From Thermoplasmata archaeon (lineage in GTDB: Archaea > Thermoplasmatota > Thermoplasmata > Lutacidiplasmatales > UBA184), in the NCBI GenBank assembly GCA_021798195.1, contig JAJZYH010000002.1, positions 1 to 64,000 of the forward strand: 64,000 nucleotides of DNA, written 5' to 3'. A program made the translations under genes and the position numbers. Below, piece after piece: positions 16,700-25,290 of this stretch (the stretch's first letter is position 1; each line of letters begins with the position of its first letter). The notes beneath the pieces are model-generated. The model was not told the DNA's origin and did not search any database. It saw nothing but the letters and a program-made list of their open reading frames with translations.

Positions 16700-17827
16700 A
16701 TGAGACCCCTCGCGCAGGACATCCTCTCCCGCATCCCTGCCGATCGCGCCAAAGGCTCCGCGACCCCGGAACGGACCTCCAGCACCGACGACGCGGAACT
16801 GGAGGCGGTCCTTGCGAGCCTCAAGACGTCCATCAAGGTGGTGGGATGCGGCGGGGGCGGGTCCAACACCATCAACCGCCTCTCGGAAGAGGGGCTCGCC
16901 GGCGCGGACCTCTACGCCTGCAATACCGATGCCCAGCATCTCCTCACCGTGAACGCCCAGCACAAGGTCCTCCTGGGGCGTCGCTGCACCCGCGGACTCG
17001 GAGCGGGCGCCCTTCCCCAGGTGGGGGAACAGGCCGCCCGCGAGGCGGAGGATGAGCTCAAGAAGCTCCTCACGGGCGCCGACATGGTCTTCATCACCCT
17101 GGGCCTGGGCGGAGGGACCGGGACCGGTTCCGCCCCCGTGGTGGCCCAGCTGGCCCGCGACGCGAACCAGGGCAACTGCCTCGTGGTGGCGGTGGCCACC
17201 CTGCCGTTCACCTCCGAGGGCATGGTCCGCCAGGAGAACGCCATCTGGGGCCTGGAGCGGCTCCGGGCGGCGGTGGACACCGTGATCACCATCCCCAACG
17301 ACCGCCTGCTGGAACTCGTCCCGCGCCTCCCCATCCAGAGCGCCTTCCGGGTGGCCGACAGCGTCCTCGCGAGGTCCATCCGGGGGATCACCGAGATCGT
17401 GACGAAACCGGGCCTCGTCAACCTGGACTTCAACGACCTCAGGACCATCATGAAGGGAGGCGGGGTCGCCCTCATCGGGATGGGGGAGTCCGAGAGCGAC
17501 AACCGGGCGGAGGACGCGGTCCTCGAGGCCCTGCATTCCCCCCTGCTCAAGGTGGACATCTCGGGGGCCCAGGGAGCGCTCATCAACGTGACCGGGGGGC
17601 CCGACATGACCATCTCCGAGGCCCAGCGGGCCGCGGAGATCGTGCAGAAGGCGGTGAGCCCCCAGGCCCGGATCATCTGGGGGGCCGCGGTGGACAACAC
17701 CATGAACAACGCGATCCGCTGCATGGTGGTCATCACCGGCGTGAAGTCCTCCCAGCTGTTCAATGCCCAGACCCCTCCACCCCCGGGGATCCGACCCGGC
17801 GGGATGGAGATCGACCACGTCCGGTAA
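16700..17827 (+). CDS. ftsZ: Cell division GTPase FtsZ
   Basis: A 375-residue tubulin-fold GTPase that polymerises into the division ring. Glycine-rich loop GCGGGGSN at 49-56, tubulin signature GGGTGTG at 137-143, and the T7 loop NLDFND at 241-246 with the Asp needed for GTP hydrolysis are all intact, so it is a true FtsZ and not a CetZ. A 40-residue N-terminal extension precedes the fold. The C-terminus is short. secE, spt5 and rpl11 follow, the archaeal gene order commonly seen for an FtsZ gene. Confidence 0.95.
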   Translation: MRPLAQDILSRIPADRAKGSATPERTSSTDDAELEAVLASLKTSIKVVGCGGGGSNTINRLSEEGLAGADLYACNTDAQHLLTVNAQHKVLLGRRCTRGLGAGALPQVGEQAAREAEDELKKLLTGADMVFITLGLGGGTGTGSAPVVAQLARDANQGNCLVVAVATLPFTSEGMVRQENAIWGLERLRAAVDTVITIPNDRLLELVPRLPIQSAFRVADSVLARSIRGITEIVTKPGLVNLDFNDLRTIMKGGGVALIGMGESESDNRAEDAVLEALHSPLLKVDISGAQGALINVTGGPDMTISEAQRAAEIVQKAVSPQARIIWGAAVDNTMNNAIRCMVVITGVKSSQLFNAQTPPPPGIRPGGMEIDHVR

Positions 17828-17863
17828 GGATCTCGCCGACGCGGAGGAATGGGGGAACCGTTC

Positions 17864-18124
17864 ATGGGATTCATCGAAAAGGCCCGGGAGGTGCAGGAAC
17901 GCCTTGACGGCCACCTGCGGTCGGTGGGCCACGGGAAGTACGGCCGGATCCTGCGCATGGCCCGCAAGCCCGACGTGGAGGAGTACGTGAAGGTCCTCCA
18001 GGTCACCACCATCGGGGCCATCCTCATCGGCGGGGTGGGTTTCCTCCTCTACATCTTCTTCACCCTGGTGGGCCCATGGATCTGGGGGCAGCTCGCGGGA
18101 GCCTTCCCGGGAGGTGGTCTGTGA
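17864..18124 (+). CDS. secE: Protein translocase subunit SecE/Sec61 gamma
   Basis: An 86-residue single-pass membrane protein of the SecYEG translocon: an amphipathic N-terminal helix, the conserved ARKPDVEEY segment before the membrane, and one transmembrane helix (about residues 50-73). The start is taken at ATG 17864, which gives the family N-terminus MGFIEKA; an ATG at 17849 is too close to GGAGG. It starts 36 nt after ftsZ, and its TGA overlaps the GTG of spt5. Confidence 0.9.
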   Translation: MGFIEKAREVQERLDGHLRSVGHGKYGRILRMARKPDVEEYVKVLQVTTIGAILIGGVGFLLYIFFTLVGPWIWGQLAGAFPGGGL

Positions 18125-19149
18125 CGCTCCCCGACCCCAAGGAACCTCCCGAGGAAGGGATCGGCCTCCTCACCGACGAGGCCACGGCCGCCGTGAAGAG
18201 CCCGCCGGAGAAGCCCGCCGAGAGCATCCTTTCTCCCCGGGAGGGAGAGGTCCACCTGGCGCAGGCCCCCGCCCAATCCGCACGGCAGCCCACCCAGCTC
18301 TACCTCAAGGCGGTGGACGAGACGCTCCGAGAGGTGACCGCCGGCACCGTGACCAGCCTGTCCACGGCCCTGGGATCCACCCACCCGGACGTGGGGGTGG
18401 CCACGGTCCGGGCGGAACTCAAGTACACCTCCACGTACCCTGGAGAAGGGGCCGAATGGCGGGTCTGGTGGCACCTCCCCGGCAAGAGGACCCGGACCGA
18501 GATCCTCGCCCGCAAGGTGGAGGCGGACATCGAGCTCCATCCCGGCACGCCCGTCCCCATCACGTTCGACGTGGAGGCCCCCGTGGGGGTCCGGTTCGGG
18601 GACCGGGCCGAGATCGATCTTTCGGCGCGCTGGCAGGGAGAAGGGAGCGACGGGCCGGCCACGCTCCGCCTCATCTGGGCCGCCCGCCAGTCCCTCCTCG
18701 CCATCAAGACCTCCCGGGGCTACGAGCGGGAGGTCGCGGACACGCTCTACACCCGTGCGGAGGAGAAGCCCGACGTGGTGTTCGCCCTCCTGGTCCCGAG
18801 CTCGCTCCGGGGCTACGTCTTCGCCGAGGGGATGAGCTTCGAGGGGGTCCACGAGATGCTGAAGGGGATCCGGAAGGCCCGGGGCCTCGTGCAGGGGGAG
18901 ACCACCCTCAAGGAGGTGGAGCCGCTCCTGGTGCCCAAGGTCACGGTGGAAGGCTTCGTGGAGGGGGCCATCGTGGAGCTCATCGCGGGCCCCTTCAAGG
19001 GCGAGAAGGCCCGGGTGAAGAAGATCGACCAGGGCAAGGAGCAGATCACCGTGGAGCTCATCGAGGCGGTGGTCCCGATCCCGGTGACGGTGCGGGGCGA
19101 TCACGTGCGCATGCTGGAACGAGGTGGAGGAGGCGGGAAGAATGGCTGA
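18121..19149 (+). CDS. spt5: Transcription elongation factor Spt5 with long N-terminal extension
   Basis: 342 residues. The C-terminal half is a normal archaeal Spt5: NGN domain (about 191-265, beginning LLAIKTSRGYEREVADTLY) that clamps RNA polymerase, and a KOW domain (about 276-333, with GPFKGEKARVKKID). The first 190 residues are extra compared with the roughly 150-residue archaeal norm: a disordered Pro/Glu-rich leader (1-55) and a segment (about 60-188) with alternating hydrophobic strands like an immunoglobulin-type beta sandwich. The GTG start overlaps the secE stop. A domain of this kind may be a lineage trait of Thermoplasmata; its partner is unknown. Confidence 0.9.
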   Translation: MTLPDPKEPPEEGIGLLTDEATAAVKSPPEKPAESILSPREGEVHLAQAPAQSARQPTQLYLKAVDETLREVTAGTVTSLSTALGSTHPDVGVATVRAELKYTSTYPGEGAEWRVWWHLPGKRTRTEILARKVEADIELHPGTPVPITFDVEAPVGVRFGDRAEIDLSARWQGEGSDGPATLRLIWAARQSLLAIKTSRGYEREVADTLYTRAEEKPDVVFALLVPSSLRGYVFAEGMSFEGVHEMLKGIRKARGLVQGETTLKEVEPLLVPKVTVEGFVEGAIVELIAGPFKGEKARVKKIDQGKEQITVELIEAVVPIPVTVRGDHVRMLERGGGGGKNG

Positions 19150-19606
19150 GCAAGTGAGCGTCCTGGTGGAAGGCGGGAAGGCGACCCCCGGTCCCCCCCT
19201 GGGCCCTGCCCTGGGCCCCCTGGGGGTCAACGTGGTCCAGGTGGTGGCCCAGATCAACGAGAAGACCAAGGGATTCTCGGGGATGAAGGTCCCGGTCGTG
19301 GTGAAGGTGGGCCCCAACAAGAGCTTCACCCTGGAGGTGGGCCGGCCGCCCACCACGGCGCTCCTCCTCAAGGAGGCCAAGGCGGAGAAGGGCGCCGGGA
19401 AGGCCAAGACCGATACCGTGGGGAACGTTTCCATCTCCCAGATCCGCCAGATCGTGGCCATGAAGTCGGAAGATCTCTTCGGCCGGACGGAGGAGGAGAA
19501 GGTGAACCAGGTCATCGGGACCTGCGTCTCCATGGGGATCACCGTGGACGGGCGGAACCCCCGGGAACTCCTCCGGGAACGGACCGGGTCGGGGCCCCGA
19601 GCATGA
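19142..19606 (+). CDS. rpl11: Large ribosomal subunit protein uL11
   Basis: A 154-residue ribosomal protein that binds 23S rRNA at the GTPase-associated centre. The N-terminal domain has the typical GGKATPGPPLGPALGPLGVN, and the RNA-binding C-terminal domain ends in the conserved CVSMGITVDGRNPRE region. It overlaps the spt5 stop by 8 nt. In many archaea rpl1 and rpl10 follow; here a short unknown gene does. Confidence 0.95.
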   Translation: MAEQVSVLVEGGKATPGPPLGPALGPLGVNVVQVVAQINEKTKGFSGMKVPVVVKVGPNKSFTLEVGRPPTTALLLKEAKAEKGAGKAKTDTVGNVSISQIRQIVAMKSEDLFGRTEEEKVNQVIGTCVSMGITVDGRNPRELLRERTGSGPRA

Positions 19607-19902
19607 TCCCCCACGGGCCCGGGGGGATCCCCCCGGATCTCTCCCATGCCGAGATCGTGGACTTCTCGGTGGAATCCGGGGAGAACCGGGTCCGCCTGAA
19701 GCTCAAGGACGGGAGCGTCCTGGAAGTGAAGATGGAGGTCACCAACATCTTCCGGGTGGGGAACGACCCGGCCACCGGGCTTCCCAGCTATGTGATGCAG
19801 GCCACCAACATCGTGCGCCTCGTGAGCTGCCCCAAGGAACTCCGGAAGCAACCCCTGCGACCCGGAGCTTCCGATTCGCGGAACCTGCCCGGCTTCAGCT
19901 GA
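19603..19902 (+). CDS. Small protein coupled to rpl11, unknown function
   Basis: 99 residues; the ATG overlaps the rpl11 TGA (ATGA), so it belongs to the secE-spt5-rpl11 transcript. The middle (about residues 15-75) is a compact beta-rich unit with alternating hydrophobics (VDFSVESGENRVRLKLKDG and VLEVKMEVTNIFRVG), with no cysteine and no membrane segment. No family is recognised. Its position suggests a role linked to transcription or translation. The 22 C-terminal residues are probably disordered. Confidence 0.65.
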   Translation: MIPHGPGGIPPDLSHAEIVDFSVESGENRVRLKLKDGSVLEVKMEVTNIFRVGNDPATGLPSYVMQATNIVRLVSCPKELRKQPLRPGASDSRNLPGFS

Positions 19903-19923
19903 ACCGGACCGACCCCTGTCCCG

Positions 19924-20499
19924 TCAGCGGATGTAGGCAGCGGTGGTCTCCGTGTCGAAGCGGGAGACCACCGTGAGCTTCCGACCATCCCCCGAGGGGG
20001 CCCACCTTAAGAACGGATAGAGGGTCCAGAGGTCCCCCTCCGCCATCCGCGTCACGAGGTGATCCGCCCCGAAGGCCCGACGGGCCACCCGGGCGGTCAC
20101 CCTCCGGACCTCCCCCTCGTCCAGGTACCCCAGGGCATGCAGGTACTCGTGGCTCAGGAGGACGTAGACGAAGGAATTGAACTCCCGGGGCTCCTTCGCC
20201 ATGGACTTCATCGTCCGCACCAGGTTCGCGTTGAGCACGATGAGGTTCCCGGTGACCTGCCAGTAGGCCCCGAGACCGGGGGGCAGCTCCGAAAGCCCCA
20301 GGCCAAGGCCCGGCCGCTCCACCCCCAGGACTCCGCGGACCGCGGCGCGGACCACCCGGAAGATCCCGTCGTAGTCCCGGGCCCCCTCGAGGCGCCGGGA
20401 AAGGGACGGGTCCGGCCCCGGGCTTCCCTCGGCGTCTGCCGACCGCTCGGATCTCGGAACCGGAATCCTGCTCCCGGAGGGAGGGAGATGAACTTCCAT
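19924..20499 (-). CDS. Predicted HExxH metalloprotease-like protein
   Basis: 191 residues with a single zinc-protease motif, H117-E-Y-L-H121, in a hydrophobic helix (SFVYVLLSHEYLHALGYLDE) followed by Glu-rich sequence that could supply the third ligand. No signal peptide or membrane helix, so it is cytosolic, and it is short like minigluzincins. The first 38 residues look disordered. The ATG at 20499 is chosen because a TATA-like ATTATG lies about 27 nt upstream; the open frame extends to 20526. It converges with the rpl11-linked gene, with 21 nt between stops. Confidence 0.65.
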   Translation of the reverse strand: MEVHLPPSGSRIPVPRSERSADAEGSPGPDPSLSRRLEGARDYDGIFRVVRAAVRGVLGVERPGLGLGLSELPPGLGAYWQVTGNLIVLNANLVRTMKSMAKEPREFNSFVYVLLSHEYLHALGYLDEGEVRRVTARVARRAFGADHLVTRMAEGDLWTLYPFLRWAPSGDGRKLTVVSRFDTETTAAYIR

Positions 20500-20520
20500 G
20501 ATCCCACGGGGGGCCGCCGG

Positions 20521-20532
20521 ACTCATAATGAC
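20521..20532 (-). promoter_or_regulatory. TATA-like box of the HExxH protein gene
   Basis: The minus strand reads GTCATTATGAGT, centred 27-28 nt upstream of ATG 20499, the leaderless spacing seen at several other genes here. Confidence 0.5.
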
Positions 20533-20707
20533 TCAGGAGCCACCGGGTCAGCCACGACGCGACCCCTCCTCCTTCTCCGGGAAGGTCGGCGTTCACCTCA
20601 AGGGTGGGAGACATGGCCCAAGGCCGTCCGGATCGTTCCTTGGGGGTCTCCCGTGGGGCGGCCCCCATCTCCGGGACCTCTCCCCGCGGCAGAGACCCCC
20701 CCGAAAC

Positions 20708-20717
20708 GTTAGATATC
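20708..20717 (+). promoter_or_regulatory. TATA box of the small two-TM protein
   Basis: GTTAGATATC, centred about 26 nt upstream of ATG 20739. It lies inside the longer open frame, showing that the upstream ATG at 20604 is not the start. Confidence 0.55.
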
Positions 20718-20738
20718 GTGGGAAACTCGCACCGGGGG

Positions 20739-21050
20739 ATGACGGCCGGGGAGGGGAACCAACGGGCGGGCTTCATCGTGGCCGGGCTCCTCCTCGTCCT
20801 CCTGGGCTGGGGGGTGGGGGTCGTGGCGAACTACGTCCTCCACGCCGTGGCCCCGTCCGGAGGGATTTCGCTGGGCCTCGTGACCGTCTACCCGGGCTGG
20901 AGCTGGTACGCGACGTTCGTTCTGATCCTCGGGGTCTTTGCCACCCTCCTGGGACTGGGGATGTTCTATCTCGCCATGCAGAAGCCCCGGGCCCCCGTGC
21001 ACCTCCCCGACGTCGAATCGCCGCTCACGGCGGACACCGAGATCCCGTGA
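20739..21050 (+). CDS. Small membrane protein with two transmembrane helices
   Basis: 103 residues. Two hydrophobic helices (about residues 11-33 and 50-75) are joined by a short loop rich in Gly/Ser/Trp, and a 25-residue polar tail follows. No family is recognised. The start is set by the TATA box 26 nt upstream. It is convergent with the small zinc protein. Confidence 0.6.
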   Translation: MTAGEGNQRAGFIVAGLLLVLLGWGVGVVANYVLHAVAPSGGISLGLVTVYPGWSWYATFVLILGVFATLLGLGMFYLAMQKPRAPVHLPDVESPLTADTEIP

Positions 21051-21079
21051 GACCGCTCCCGGCGGAAAGGGCGGGTCCC

Positions 21080-21292
21080 CTATCGCCGAGCGTGGTGCTT
21101 GGGACCCACCTTCCGGGAGAATGGATGCCCCACGGGAGGGGAACTGGGATTGCTCGCGAGGTGGGCGCAATCCAGGCACATCCGCTCATCGGCATCCAGG
21201 CAGGACGTGCATACCGTGAGCCCACAGACCGAGCACCGCAGGCTCGCGGGCATCCGGCAGCGATGGCACCGGTCGACGATGATGCGGGTCAA
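21080..21292 (-). CDS. Small cysteine-rich zinc-binding protein
   Basis: 70 residues whose first 43 hold CHRC, CSVC, CTSC and CLDC pairs, enough for two Zn2+ sites and reminiscent of B-box or RING-like cross-braced fingers; the remainder is polar. Translation appears to start at a TTG overlapping the TGA of the upstream phosphatase gene (TTGA), because the next in-frame start would remove the first Cys pair. It is the last gene of the minus-strand operon that begins at 25787. Function unknown. Confidence 0.6.
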   Translation of the reverse strand: MTRIIVDRCHRCRMPASLRCSVCGLTVCTSCLDADERMCLDCAHLASNPSSPPVGHPFSRKVGPKHHARR

Positions 21293-22005
21293 TGAACTCC
21301 CTCGCGGGGCCCGGGCATCAGGCCGAACCGTTTAAGCGCTTCTAGGAAACCGGCCCCACGCCGCGCGCGGGTCACGTAATCCGCGGCGGCCCGGGCCCGG
21401 GGGGAGGCATCCGGGAAGCTCACCCCCACCCCCACCGCCCGGAGGAGCTCCACGTCATTGTCCCCGTCCCCCGCGAAGAGGCAATCCTCCAGGGACAGCC
21501 CCATTCCCTCGAGGGCGATGCGGGCCGCCGCGAGCTTCCCCGCCGTGGGCTGGAACAGGTGGATCGCGAACCCGGTATGCTCCACCTTGATGCCCAGCGG
21601 AGCCACGCGGCTCGCCACCTCCTCCGCGGGGACCGTGGGCTCCAGGGCCACCTCGGTCTCCCTCCATCGATCGGTGAAGAGGGTCCGGACGGGGAGCTCC
21701 TTCCGGAGCGAGAGGTACGCTTTCCATGCGGGGGCCCGGCGGGCGAGCCGGACAATCCGGTCGTCGGGGAAGTAGACCAGCCCCCCGTTCTCGGCGATGA
21801 TGGGGGTGGAGAGCCCGAGGAACCGGTACAGGCCCAGCACCACGGGCAGGACGTTCCCCGTCGCAAAGATCACCGGCACGCCCCGGTCGGAGAGGGAGCG
21901 GATCGCCCGGAGCGCGCCGAAGTCCATCCGCCGCTGGGAATCGGTGAGCGTCCCATCCACGTCGGAGATCACCGCCCGGGGGACCTCCTTCCTCCGCTCC
22001 ACCAT
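21289..22005 (-). CDS. Phosphoglycolate phosphatase, archaeal HAD type
   Basis: A 238-residue HAD-superfamily phosphatase of the archaeal phosphoglycolate phosphatase/sucrose-phosphatase subclass (Thermoplasma TA0175 type), cytosolic and Mg2+-dependent. Motif I is ISDVDGTLTD with the nucleophile Asp, motif II is ATGN, the cap (type C2) contains AENGGLVY, and motif IV is FAGDGDNDVELL. ATG 22005 gives the usual N-terminus. It lies 37 nt after gatE and overlaps the small zinc protein. Confidence 0.88.
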   Translation of the reverse strand: MVERRKEVPRAVISDVDGTLTDSQRRMDFGALRAIRSLSDRGVPVIFATGNVLPVVLGLYRFLGLSTPIIAENGGLVYFPDDRIVRLARRAPAWKAYLSLRKELPVRTLFTDRWRETEVALEPTVPAEEVASRVAPLGIKVEHTGFAIHLFQPTAGKLAAARIALEGMGLSLEDCLFAGDGDNDVELLRAVGVGVSFPDASPRARAAADYVTRARRGAGFLEALKRFGLMPGPREGVH

Positions 22006-22042
22006 CCCTCTCCGTCGCGCGCGGGTCCCTCGGGGCGAACGA

Positions 22043-23941
22043 TCAGGCGCCAGGGACTTCCTCCGGGCCGGAAGAGGCGAGCCTCCGATCCAGACGCTCC
22101 TTGAGGAGCGCGGCCACCGTCCTCCCGTCGACCTTTCCCCGGACACGGGCCATCACATCCCCCATGAGAGGGCTCAAGGCCGAGCTTCCCCGGTCGCGGA
22201 TGAGGGGTGCGTTGGCCTCCAGGACCTCCTCCACGATTTGGGCGAGATCGTCGCCCGGGGCCGGGGCGAGTCCCACGGCCTTCAATGCGGTCTCCACGTC
22301 CTCGCCGTGGAGGAGCTGCCGCCGGAGGACCAGGGAGAGCCCTTCCTTGGCGAACCGGCCCGCTTCCACCGCCCGCAGGGCCGGCTCCAGCCAATGGACC
22401 AGTGGGGCATTCCCCTCGGGGAGAGGCCGCTTGGCCTCCGATTCGATCTGAGGGAGGTCCTGGGTGAGGACCCGGGCCACCAGGGTGACGGGGAGCCCCT
22501 TGCGGATGAGGGCCTCGAAGGCCTCCACCATGTCGGCCCGGAGGATCTGGCGGGCCATCTCCGGGTTGAGATGATGGGTGGATTCCAGCCGTTCCTGGAC
22601 CACCTGGGGGGCCTCGGGCAGCTGCCTCCGGACCTCCTCCCGCAGGGTCCCCGGGATGGGGATCGCGGGGACATCGGTCTCCGGATACATCCGGTGCCGA
22701 CCGGGAAGGGGACGGCTGAACCGGGTGCGCCCGTCCGGCAGAGGGTCCCGCGTCTCTTCCGGTACCTCCTGGAGCGCCGCTCGGGCGCGTTCCGCCACGG
22801 CGTGGAGCGCCTCGTCGGCGTGATGCACGTCCCGGGAGGCCGCCAGGACGAAGGCATCCTCGGCGGGACGCGCCCCCAGCGCCTCGCGGATCCGGGCCGT
22901 TTCCTCGGCGCTGACCCCGTACCCCGGAAGCTCGTCGGAGTGCAGGATCCCCTTCACTCCCCGGGCCCGGGCATGATCCGCCATCTCCCGCCCCAGCCGC
23001 TCCCCCGGGACCTTGGATTCCCCCAGAAGACCCCCGAAGCCCGGAAGGCAGATCCCCCGGACCGTCCCTCCGTGGCGCAGCACGTCCCCCACCAACCGGG
23101 AGGAGGTCTCCCGGAGGAGGGGAGAAAGGTCCACGGACGGCCCGTCCGGAACGCGGGCACCGCGCTCCCGGAGGGCGTCCCGGATCCGGAGCAGCTCGTC
23201 CTGACGCGCCACCTCGTGATCGACGTAGCGGGAGATCAATCGGAGTTCCTGCACCCCCTTGATCTCCACGCGGCTTCCCCCGTCGGCCGACACGTTCAGG
23301 TCTTCCCGGATGGAGCCGATCCCCCGCTTGACCCGGTGGGTGGCCCGCAGGAGGTTCCCGATGGCTTCCGCCACGTCGTGCGCCTCCGTCCCGGACCGGA
23401 TGTCCGGCTCGGTGGCGATCTCCAGGAGAGGGATGCCCAGCCGGTCCAGCCGGTAGGTGGTCTCGGCGTCGCCCTCCCCGATCTTCCGGCACGCGTCCTC
23501 CTCAAGGCAGATCGAGGAGATCCCCACGGTGCGCCCCTTCACGGTGATCTTGCCGCCGATGGCCACCAGGGCCGTCCGTTGGAATCCCGAGGTGTTGGAC
23601 CCGTCCACCACGGTCTTGCGCATGACCCAGAGCTGGTCCACCACCTCGGAACCCAGCATCTCGGCCAAGGTGAGGGCCACGGCGAGGGCGTCGGGGTTCA
23701 GGGAATGGGGGGGTTCCTCGTCGGCCTCCACGAGGCAGCTGTTGGGGGTCGTCTGGTAGCGGTAGCGGAGGTTCCGGGACGCCTGGGCCCGTGCGGCGGG
23801 ATCCGTGGCCCCGGTCTCCCCCTGCGTGGCATAGAGCCGCCGGACGAACTCTCCCGTCACCTCTTCCGCGAGCTCCCCCGAGCACGAGCAGAAGAGCTTC
23901 CCCACCGAAAGCTGTTGATGCACCTCGAGGCCGACCTTCAT
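22043..23941 (-). CDS. gatE: Glutamyl-tRNA(Gln) amidotransferase subunit E
   Basis: A 632-residue kinase/transamidase subunit of archaeal GatDE, which converts Glu-tRNA(Gln) to Gln-tRNA(Gln) with ammonia supplied by GatD. It begins MKVGLEVHQQL, shared with GatB, has the zinc-binding cysteines (FCSCSG), the GatE-specific AspRS-like insertion in the middle (EETARIREALGA to RHRMYPETDVP), and a C-terminal tail of the YqeY/GatB type. The ATG overlaps the gatD TGA. Presence of GatDE implies no glutaminyl-tRNA synthetase is needed. Confidence 0.95.
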   Translation of the reverse strand: MKVGLEVHQQLSVGKLFCSCSGELAEEVTGEFVRRLYATQGETGATDPAARAQASRNLRYRYQTTPNSCLVEADEEPPHSLNPDALAVALTLAEMLGSEVVDQLWVMRKTVVDGSNTSGFQRTALVAIGGKITVKGRTVGISSICLEEDACRKIGEGDAETTYRLDRLGIPLLEIATEPDIRSGTEAHDVAEAIGNLLRATHRVKRGIGSIREDLNVSADGGSRVEIKGVQELRLISRYVDHEVARQDELLRIRDALRERGARVPDGPSVDLSPLLRETSSRLVGDVLRHGGTVRGICLPGFGGLLGESKVPGERLGREMADHARARGVKGILHSDELPGYGVSAEETARIREALGARPAEDAFVLAASRDVHHADEALHAVAERARAALQEVPEETRDPLPDGRTRFSRPLPGRHRMYPETDVPAIPIPGTLREEVRRQLPEAPQVVQERLESTHHLNPEMARQILRADMVEAFEALIRKGLPVTLVARVLTQDLPQIESEAKRPLPEGNAPLVHWLEPALRAVEAGRFAKEGLSLVLRRQLLHGEDVETALKAVGLAPAPGDDLAQIVEEVLEANAPLIRDRGSSALSPLMGDVMARVRGKVDGRTVAALLKERLDRRLASSGPEEVPGA

Positions 23942-25290
23942 GGTGCACCGCTCTCCGGGATCTCGTGGACCTCCCGACGGGGAGAGATCTCCCCCGCGAG
24001 GTTCTCGGCCATCCGTCGGGAGAGGAGTTCGGGGTCCGAGGTCCTGTGGAGGAGCCAGGAGAGCTTCACGTAGGCCGTCTCCGGGGAGAGGTCCCCGAGG
24101 AAGGTGGCTCCGGATCGCTGGAGTTCGCGTCCCCGGACGTACACGTAGGGGTCCACCATCCCCTCGAGGCATTGGGTGGTGACCCCCACGAACATCCCTT
24201 CCCGGACGCTCCGTTGGATCCATTCCAGGAGCGGCACGGGCACGTGGCCCATACCCGTCGCCGCGAGGACCACCCCGCGGACGCCCTGGGTGTACCTCTC
24301 CAGGCGGGCCAGGGAGAGCCCCGGATGTACCCAGGCGAGCGCGGCGTCCGGGGAGAAGCCGGTCCGGATCTCCATGGGCTCCGACGACCGGGGCTTGGCG
24401 TCGGGGCGCAGGCGGATCGGCCCGGAGGTCCCCTCGAGTCCGCCCAGAGGGGACTCGTTCAGGGACCGGAACGCATCCCGCCGGGTCGCATGCATCTTGC
24501 GCACCCTCGTGGCCCGGTGGATGGCCAGTGGTCCGTCTCCCAAACCGGCATGCATGACCACCACCACTTCTCCCAGATCGGCCTCCCGCGCGACCCGGGT
24601 GGCTCCCAGGAGATTCGACACGCCGTCGGAGGAGGGGCGATCGATGGAACGCTGCGCCCCCACCAGGACCACGGGGCCGGGAAGGAACGGGAGTTGGAAC
24701 TGGAGGGCGGCGGCGGTGTACGCCAGGGTGTCGGTCCCGTGGGACACCACCACGCCGCGCGCCCCCGCATGGAAGGACTGGGACACTTCCTGGGCCAAGA
24801 GCTCCCATTCCCGGGGCCCAATGTCCTCGCTGAGCATGTCCAGGACCGAGCGGACCGCGACGGGGCCTCCCTCCAACAGGCCCGGGTACGACCCGGCGAT
24901 CCCGGAGACATCCCGGACGGGCTTCACACCCCCCGACTCGTAATCGACCCGGGACGCGATGGTCCCTCCCGTGGTGAGCAGGGTGATGGGGGGCCCGCCA
25001 CCCGCCCGGGGAAGTTCCCCCCCCGGCTGCGCTTCCCCGGGCTCTCCCGTCCTACCCCAGAGAGGACCGGGCCGGACCTCCACCTCCGAGCCTGGGACCA
25101 GTCGCAGGCCCACATTGTATCCGGACCGGAGCTTCACGTGGACGACCTCCGGATCGGAAGAGGATTCCCGGGGGAGCAACCATCCCTCCCAGGTCTCCCC
25201 CCCCGGCCTCCGGATCCGGAGAGACGTGCCCGGGGGGAGAGCCTGGATCTGGGAAGGTTGATCTGGGGAAGAGGGAACCGGTTCCGTCAT
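23938..25290 (-). CDS. gatD: Glutamyl-tRNA(Gln) amidotransferase subunit D
   Basis: A 450-residue asparaginase-like glutaminase subunit of GatDE. An N-terminal SH3-like region (about 20-75, LRIRRPGGETWEGWLL) precedes the type I asparaginase fold. Catalytic motifs: TTGGTIAS (nucleophile Thr110), SHGTDT with the second Thr, and VGAQRSIDRPSSD. The length and the N-terminal domain distinguish it from stand-alone asparaginases. It overlaps both the upstream unknown gene and gatE by four bases. Confidence 0.95.
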   Translation of the reverse strand: MTEPVPSSPDQPSQIQALPPGTSLRIRRPGGETWEGWLLPRESSSDPEVVHVKLRSGYNVGLRLVPGSEVEVRPGPLWGRTGEPGEAQPGGELPRAGGGPPITLLTTGGTIASRVDYESGGVKPVRDVSGIAGSYPGLLEGGPVAVRSVLDMLSEDIGPREWELLAQEVSQSFHAGARGVVVSHGTDTLAYTAAALQFQLPFLPGPVVLVGAQRSIDRPSSDGVSNLLGATRVAREADLGEVVVVMHAGLGDGPLAIHRATRVRKMHATRRDAFRSLNESPLGGLEGTSGPIRLRPDAKPRSSEPMEIRTGFSPDAALAWVHPGLSLARLERYTQGVRGVVLAATGMGHVPVPLLEWIQRSVREGMFVGVTTQCLEGMVDPYVYVRGRELQRSGATFLGDLSPETAYVKLSWLLHRTSDPELLSRRMAENLAGEISPRREVHEIPESGAP

